A DNA stretch of 14,067 nt from an uncultured Selenomonadaceae bacterium. Its GTDB lineage: Bacteria; Bacillota; Negativicutes; Selenomonadales; Selenomonadaceae. The notes beneath the pieces were generated by a model. The model was not told the DNA's origin. It saw only the letters and a list, made by a program, of their open reading frames with translations, and did not search any database. The DNA is taken from NCBI GenBank assembly GCA_937902665.1, contig CALELM010000099.1, positions 1-14,067 on the forward strand. Direction: 5' to 3'. Positions 12,421-14,067 of the stretch are shown in pieces. Position 1 is the first letter of the stretch, and every line of letters begins with the position of its first letter. The translations under genes and the position numbers were made by a program.

Positions 12421-13629
12421 TCACATCCCCACGGCTTCCATGGAATCCAGCATGGGAACGGCAACCGCAAGGACAAAGAAAATCACGATACCTCCCATAA
12501 CAAGGATAAGCGCAGGCTCCAAAAGAGCCTGCATTTTTTGTGTGTGGATTTCCGCAGACAGCCGGCAATAATCCGCCGCCTTTTGAAGCATTTCCTCCAG
12601 CCTGCCGGCACGTTCCCCCGCATCGACAAGCTGAAGGAGCATCGCAGGAAACACGGGACAGCCAGAAAGCACCGCTGCCAGTGTGCTGCCTCCCAAGACC
12701 TCCTTCCTCGTCTTTTCCATGAACCTTTGCAGGTAACGGTTCTCTGTCACTTCTTTTCCAAGTTCCAGTGCCATATCCATGCGAATCCCGCTCTCCAAAA
12801 GTACTGCCTGCGTTCCCAAAAGATACATCCAAGCCGTTTCTTGCTTGAGTTGTCCAAAAACAGGAATCCTCAAAAGCCACCTGTCCACCGCATAACGTAC
12901 CCCCTCCACGGAATACAGCCATGCAAAAAGAACCAGCAGGAGCAGTCCTCCACCTGCAACCCATGCACCATCTTCTGCCAGCACCCTTCCAAGAAACAGA
13001 AGAATTCTCGTCGGCAAAGGAAGCTCCATGGACAAGCCCTCAAAAAATGCCGCAAACGAGGGCAAAATAAAAAATATCATAAGAACGCCAACGACCAATG
13101 CACTCACTGCAAGAATCACAGGATATACGAGAATTGCCTGAAACCTTTGCCTCGCCGCATAATCCTTCTCCAAATGCCCTGCCAGCCGATTCAGCACCTC
13201 CGGCAAGGTTCCGCTTGCTTCGCCTGCCGCAATCAGCTGGACAGCGCTCCTCGGAAAAATATCATCGTAGCTCCGAAGAGCCTCCGACAGCCCATGCCCC
13301 AGCTCCACCTCTGCATGCACCTTCTGCACCATTTCCAGATATGCCTTCTCACCGCCTTGGCTTCCGATTGCCGACAAAACCTGATGCAGTGGCTGTGTAT
13401 CTATCATCACGGCAAGCTGGCGGCAAAAAAGCACCGCATGTCTCCGTTGCAGGGAAAGATGCTTCCACCTCTTCCATTTCCTGCCTTTTTCCCGTACCTC
13501 CCGCACTTGAAGCACACGCAGCATCTGCCCCCTGAGCACCTGCGCCGCCTCCCTCGCACTCTCCGCTTGAAGCTCGCCTTCCTGCAACACCCCATCTGCA
13601 TCCTGTGCCCTGTAACGAAACAACCCCAT
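12421..13629 (-). CDS. pilC: Type IV pilus / type II secretion inner-membrane platform protein (PilC/GspF family)
   Basis: This 402-residue protein is the inner-membrane platform on which the pilus or pseudopilus assembly ATPase works. It has the family layout: an N-terminal cytoplasmic part beginning MGLFRYRAQDADG, a first T2SSF domain at about 65-190 ending in a membrane span (166-189), a second span (222-241), and a second T2SSF domain at about 265-390 ending in a span (372-393). The repeated GEASGTLPEVL (136-146) and GERAGRLEEML (338-348) are the family hallmark. MGLF at 13629 is chosen because it fits the family start; GGAAGG lies about 11 bases upstream, while the upstream ATG at 13683 has no ribosome binding site. 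No pilB, pilT or pilin gene is visible. The residues usually reading LLxAGVPLLEAL are here MIDTQPLHQVL (75-85), a clear divergence. Confidence 0.92.
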   Translation of the reverse strand: MGLFRYRAQDADGVLQEGELQAESAREAAQVLRGQMLRVLQVREVREKGRKWKRWKHLSLQRRHAVLFCRQLAVMIDTQPLHQVLSAIGSQGGEKAYLEMVQKVHAEVELGHGLSEALRSYDDIFPRSAVQLIAAGEASGTLPEVLNRLAGHLEKDYAARQRFQAILVYPVILAVSALVVGVLMIFFILPSFAAFFEGLSMELPLPTRILLFLGRVLAEDGAWVAGGGLLLLVLFAWLYSVEGVRYAVDRWLLRIPVFGQLKQETAWMYLLGTQAVLLESGIRMDMALELGKEVTENRYLQRFMEKTRKEVLGGSTLAAVLSGCPVFPAMLLQLVDAGERAGRLEEMLQKAADYCRLSAEIHTQKMQALLEPALILVMGGIVIFFVLAVAVPMLDSMEAVGM

Positions 13630-13693
13630 AACACACCAGATCCTTCCACGAAACTCGCTCTCTAGTTCTTTTGAGATAAACATTTGTACTTAT

Positions 13694-13741
13694 ATTATAA
13701 CGCCATTGTTCAAGAAAATGCCATAAGCATTTTCCCTCCAA
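13694..13741. repeat. Repeat module B, copy 2 (upstream of pilC-like gene)
   Basis: It is identical over 48 bases to 1713-1760 but without module A next to it. It lies 65 bases before the pilC-like start. On the minus strand it ends with TATAAT, a possible -10 element for pilC, but no good -35 lies at the right distance. Beyond it the sequence becomes AT-rich and unrelated to that at copy 1. Confidence 0.9.
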
Positions 13742-14067
13742 GATTAGCTTTTGAATCTCTGGACAGTTTAGTGCTTTTCCTGCAATATGATGTCCATATC
13801 TTTCTGCTCCCATTTTTGTGATTGCGGCATACAGACTTATTGTACTGATTGCCATAGCAAGCTTAACAGCATATTCTGTGCGCTGTTTTAAAAAACTGTA
13901 TATTTTTCTACGATGTTTGCAAAAAAGGTGTCCGATTCGGACACCTGACACCTGCGAAATCAGGAATGATTTTCCTTTCTCCTCGACTTCCACTTGAGGA
14001 ATTCCTTGTCCCTTGCTGAGGAACAGACTGCTCTGCTGGCGGCTTAATCCCATCAGATGCCTAAAGG
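13742..14067. other. AT-rich stretch without a recognisable complete gene
   Basis: The minus strand has one open frame that enters from the window edge and passes through a terminator and repeat B into the pilC-like gene out of frame. Its translation near 13750-13920 (with AVKLAMAISTISLYAAITKM) resembles no family I know and has no ribosome binding site. The last 120 bases could hold the 3' end of a gene lying mostly to the right. Nothing else is supported here. Confidence 0.4.
13921..13945 (-). terminator. Intrinsic terminator for a minus-strand gene beyond the window
   Basis: GGTGTCCG (13927-13934) pairs perfectly with CGGACACC (13938-13945), and the minus-strand RNA continues into six Us. 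It implies transcription entering from the right edge of the window and ending here, before the repeat and the pilC-like gene. Confidence 0.8.

Noticed and set aside
12405..12425. Terminator between the convergent transferase and pilC-like genes
   Set aside because: GAATAA/TTATTC can pair over 6 AT-rich bases, but the stem is too weak and has no U run on either side.
13694..13741. Complete promoter inside repeat B
   Set aside because: TATAAT is perfect, but the only TTGA-like hexamer (TTGAAC) is 8 bases away and nothing close to TTGACA lies at 16-18 bases. I record only a possible -10.
13349..14053. Minus-strand frame of 234 residues at the right end
   Set aside because: It passes through a terminator and repeat B and overlaps the pilC-like gene out of frame, so it cannot be one real gene as drawn. 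A transposase remnant was considered, but no motif supports it.
1..14067. CRISPR array, tRNA or rRNA genes, prophage or integrase genes
   Set aside because: No regularly spaced repeats, no tRNA cloverleaf, no rRNA sequence and no recombinase were found on reading both strands.

Overview
The window reads as chromosomal DNA of a flagellated, diderm Firmicute, most likely a Selenomonas-like member of the Negativicutes. This is an inference from three things: strong Gram-positive-style ribosome binding sites, a DUF896/YnzC protein (typical of Firmicutes), and a phosphoethanolamine transferase of the kind that decorates lipopolysaccharide, which implies an outer membrane. The flagellin also looks Selenomonas-like. 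An anaerobic ribonucleotide reductase fits an anaerobe.

Layout. (1) 1-1860: a flagellin gene on the minus strand with a sigma-28-type promoter and a clear terminator, bracketed by direct copies of a short structured repeat (module A, about 72 bp; module B, 48 bp). (2) 1859-8182: a minus-strand series nrdD - ridA - zinc-type ABC substrate-binding lipoprotein - serine-hydrolase lipoprotein - thiM. Intrinsic terminators lie after ridA and after the serine hydrolase, directly in front of the next gene, so the series is probably read as partly attenuated segments. (3) 8183-8427: an intergenic stretch with two large hairpins. (4) 8428-9982: a proline-rich single-membrane-span protein (minus), a DUF896 protein (plus) and an unrecognised 104-residue protein (minus); the last two converge on a bidirectional terminator. 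(5) 10143-10409: a strong promoter followed by an RNA that folds like 6S RNA. (6) 10442-12409: a phosphoethanolamine transferase with its own promoter. (7) 12421-13629: a PilC/GspF-type inner-membrane platform protein (minus), convergent with the transferase, without other pilus genes in view. (8) 13694-14067: a third repeat site (module B only), AT-rich DNA of unknown origin and a terminator for something outside the window.

The genes are mostly housekeeping and cell-surface functions rather than one dedicated system. The points most worth a second look are: nrdD, which ends just before the segment that should carry the catalytic glycyl radical and has no nrdG beside it; the structured A/B repeat family that brackets flagellin and also sits upstream of pilC; the two genes (thiM and the zinc-binding protein) placed directly behind terminators with no room for a promoter; and the unannotated-type RNA locus that I read as 6S RNA.
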